DNA of 64,000 nucleotides from Nannochloropsis salina CCMP1776 (lineage: Eukaryota > Sar > Eustigmatophyceae > Eustigmatales > Monodopsidaceae). Both the position numbers and the translations under genes were made by a program. This document shows, one piece after another, positions 61,924 through 64,000 of this stretch (the first letter of the stretch is position 1; each line of letters begins with the position of its first letter). The DNA lies in contig SDOX01000011.1 of assembly GCA_004565275.1 (NCBI GenBank), forward strand, positions 705,881 through 769,880, in the 5' to 3' direction. Below the pieces are notes generated by a model that worked only from the letters and a program-made list of their open reading frames with translations, searched no databases and had not been told where the DNA came from.

Positions 61924-64000
61924 ATGCAAGACGCACAAGCTGATAGTAGCGACCTCAACCGACGCTCTTTACGGAGCAGTGGCAATCCGCTGGAACTAAT
62001 AGAGCTTATAATGGCGATATGTCAAGTAAGGCCTATCTGCAGGAGGGTGGGGCCCTGGCACGAGCTGATTTGCCAATAATCTCACCTTTTCCTTTTTACA
62101 GGATCCACGTCACGCCTCGTCGACCGCTGTAAAGAGACAATTGGAATGTATCAAAATGAGGACAGCGCGTACACAGCGTGTTGCCACCTATGAGAAGCCG
62201 CGATGCGACCCAGAGCTCGAGGCTGTGTACGAAAATCTAGGCCGACTGCGTGAAAATGAGCGCCGTCACGAGCATGTGTACGCAGAATTAAAACAATCCA
62301 ACCTAGCTCTAACAAAGGAGAAGCAAGCGATCACTATACACGCACATACATACGAAAAGAAAGCTACAGCGTTGGCTCTACAGCTGGAAGCGGCTCAAAG
62401 GGAAGTTGCGGAGGCAAATTGCGCGAAGCGCCAACATGCAGAGCAGGTAAAGGCGGAGCTTTTGGCACACGTTAATGAGCTTGAAGAAGTCGAGCGTGCG
62501 CGCGAGACTGCGCTGCGTTCCGAGTTAGCGACCGCGAAGCAAGAAAGTGACGAGTGGAGGAGGCAGGCAGAGACGGTCAAAGAGGAAATTGTCGCCATGG
62601 GTGTAGCGGATCGCGACAAGCATGAAGCTCTGAAATCTGTGCAGGCAGAGCTTTTAATTTTAAGTGAAGAGTACAAAAATTTGGTTCAACAAATCGCCCT
62701 GGAGAAGAAAGAGGTGAAAGCAGCACAACAAGAGTGTGTTGTGCTGCGAGAGGCTGACAAGGAAAGCCGGAGAGCGATGAAGATGCGGGAAGACACCCTG
62801 CGAATGGAACTCGCCACAGCAAGCGATGAAATAAATCGTTTGAAAGATCTTTACAAAAGTACAATAGACTCAGTTCAAAGAGGCGACATGTCCATCACGG
62901 CACTGCAAAAGAAACTCGAGGAGGCAAATGGAGAGGTAGAGGCTCTGCGTGCAGCGACAGAAGAGCAGCGCCGCGAATTGATGTCATTGCGACGTGAATG
63001 CGCACGAACGAAAATTGAACTAAATAATGCACAAGCTGACGCCTCCACTCGCATGACGGCCTTAGCGCAAGACCTGACGGACGCCAAAGAGGATGCGAAC
63101 CGGTGCAGGTCTATGCTCAGCGCAACGTCAGAAGAGGTCAGTAAAGGTCAGTCTCTGCTCGACATTTCTATGGAAGAGACTCAGACGGTCCGGGAATCAT
63201 GTAAAGCTGAGATCCTTCTATTAGAAGAAGAAGTGAAGCGTTGGAAGGAGGCGGCAGAAAGGGCGCAGGGAGAAGTCACGGAGAAGTCGTCCGTGTTGTC
63301 GAGCCTCCATGAAGAGCACTATCGAGTGCTAGCTGAATCCCAGGATTCACGTGACAAAGCATCGCAATGGCAGAAGACAGCTGAGGCTGCAAAGGACAGA
63401 ATACAATTGCTGGATGCTGAAATGTTGCGTAAGGAATCGGTGCTGGCTGACACCGAGATGCGGATCGAAAAACTGGCAGCCGAGGTAAGGAATGCTCATG
63501 ACGAAGCCGCTCGATTCAAGGCAGCGGCGGAACTCGTCAAGGGGGAAAGTACTAGCCGCTTTATTCAGCTTAAAAATTCTTTAGAGGAAATGCGTGCGCG
63601 CGAAGTGACCCTCACAGATGAGCTAGCGACGAAAATGGAGGAGCTGAGAGAATGTCAAGCAATTGTGGAGGCGAGAGGAAAGGAGATGGCTATGCAGCGA
63701 TATCAAGCCACGGAAAAAGAAAGTGAAACACGCTCGGCACTCGATGCGACTGAAGCTCGCGTCCTAGTCTTGGAAGGTGAAAAAAAGAGGTATGAGAAGG
63801 AATTAGAGCATTGGAGATTCTCTGCAGAGACTGCGGAAAGAAAATACGAGTCCTTACTTGAGGAGAACCAGAACATTCAATCTTCGTTTGAAAGACGGAT
63901 ACAAGATGAATTTTCTCGCGCAAATATATTAGAAACTGAACTAATCGCTACCAAGAAGGATTTGGTAAACCTCAAATCAGTATTGGAAAGCTCGGATGGG
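61924..64000 (+). CDS. Long coiled-coil protein, 3' end beyond the window
   Basis: Model: exon 61924-62025 (34 codons, MQDAQADSSDLNRRSLRSSG and so on; first ATG after an in-frame stop), GTAAGG donor, and acceptor TTTTTACAG into an exon from 62102 that stays open to the window end: at least 667 residues. After a short N-terminus almost the whole visible part is a predicted coiled coil: very rich in Glu, Lys, Ala, Leu, Gln and Arg, with no Pro beyond residue 75. Within it a motif recurs roughly every 40-70 residues, an aromatic then A-E after about four residues: EWRRQAETVKEEI, RWKEAAERAQGEV, QWQKTAEAAKDRI, RFKAAAELVKGES, HWRFSAETAERKY. I do not recognise the family; such proteins can be centrosomal, ciliary, Golgi or motor-associated, and nothing visible chooses between them. 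Confidence 0.85.

Noticed and set aside
1-64000. Transposons, viral remnants, CRISPR arrays, rRNA
   Set aside because: No reverse transcriptase, transposase, integrase or capsid-like frames, no terminal repeats and no regular direct repeats were seen in any gap.

Overview
The window is nuclear DNA of a compact eukaryotic genome, most likely a photosynthetic stramenopile (heterokont alga); a eustigmatophyte such as Nannochloropsis or Microchloropsis would fit. The reasons are: short GT-AG introns, about one gene per 2.4 kb, eukaryote-only genes (26S proteasome Rpn1, transportin, U2AF65, CDC73, cytosolic ribosomal protein eL20, a nuclear basket nucleoporin), and several proteins whose N-terminus is a signal peptide followed at once by a phenylalanine (AEAF, VNAF, AFAF, EAAF, AAAF). 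That is the bipartite plastid presequence of algae with a secondary red plastid. The genus is inferred, not shown. I see no mobile elements, CRISPR arrays, rRNA or tRNA genes.

Layout, left to right: 3' part of a DNAJB12/14-type co-chaperone (+); a tiny mitochondrial ATP-synthase subunit (-); U2AF65 (+); choline/ethanolamine phosphotransferase (-); a plastid ThiD-ThiE fusion (+); an FG nucleoporin (-); transportin (+); membrane-anchored GH5 glucanase (+); CDIN1 nuclease (-); a small unresolved plastid-signal gene (+); ribonucleotide reductase large chain (-); plastid MATE transporter (-); PNUTS (+); plastid Mpv17/PMP22 protein (-); a small acidic hypothetical (+); Rpn1 (-); CDC73 (-); plastid KEA-type K+/H+ antiporter (-); Doa10/MARCH6 ubiquitin ligase (+); OHCU decarboxylase (-); ALDH10 (+); a TOG/CLASP-like membrane protein (-); eL20 (+); VTE6-like DUF92 protein (-); peroxisomal enoyl-CoA hydratase 2 (+); and the 5' part of a long coiled-coil protein (+) that leaves the window at the right edge. 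Genes often alternate strand, so most intergenic gaps are either shared divergent promoters (250-860 bp) or short convergent 3' ends (270-540 bp).

There is no operon-like logic, but themes recur. Plastid: thiamine synthesis, KEA antiporter, MATE, Mpv17-like, VTE6-like. Peroxisome: OHCU decarboxylase ending SRL, ALDH10 ending AKL, hydratase ending SKL, the first two divergently transcribed. RNA polymerase II elongation and termination, and splicing: PNUTS, CDC73, U2AF65. Proteostasis and transport: Rpn1, Doa10, DnaJ, transportin, nucleoporin. Exon models were built by hand from GT/AG sites, reading phase and family alignment from memory; each quoted spliced model has a length divisible by three. 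Transcript data would settle the uncertain 5' ends.
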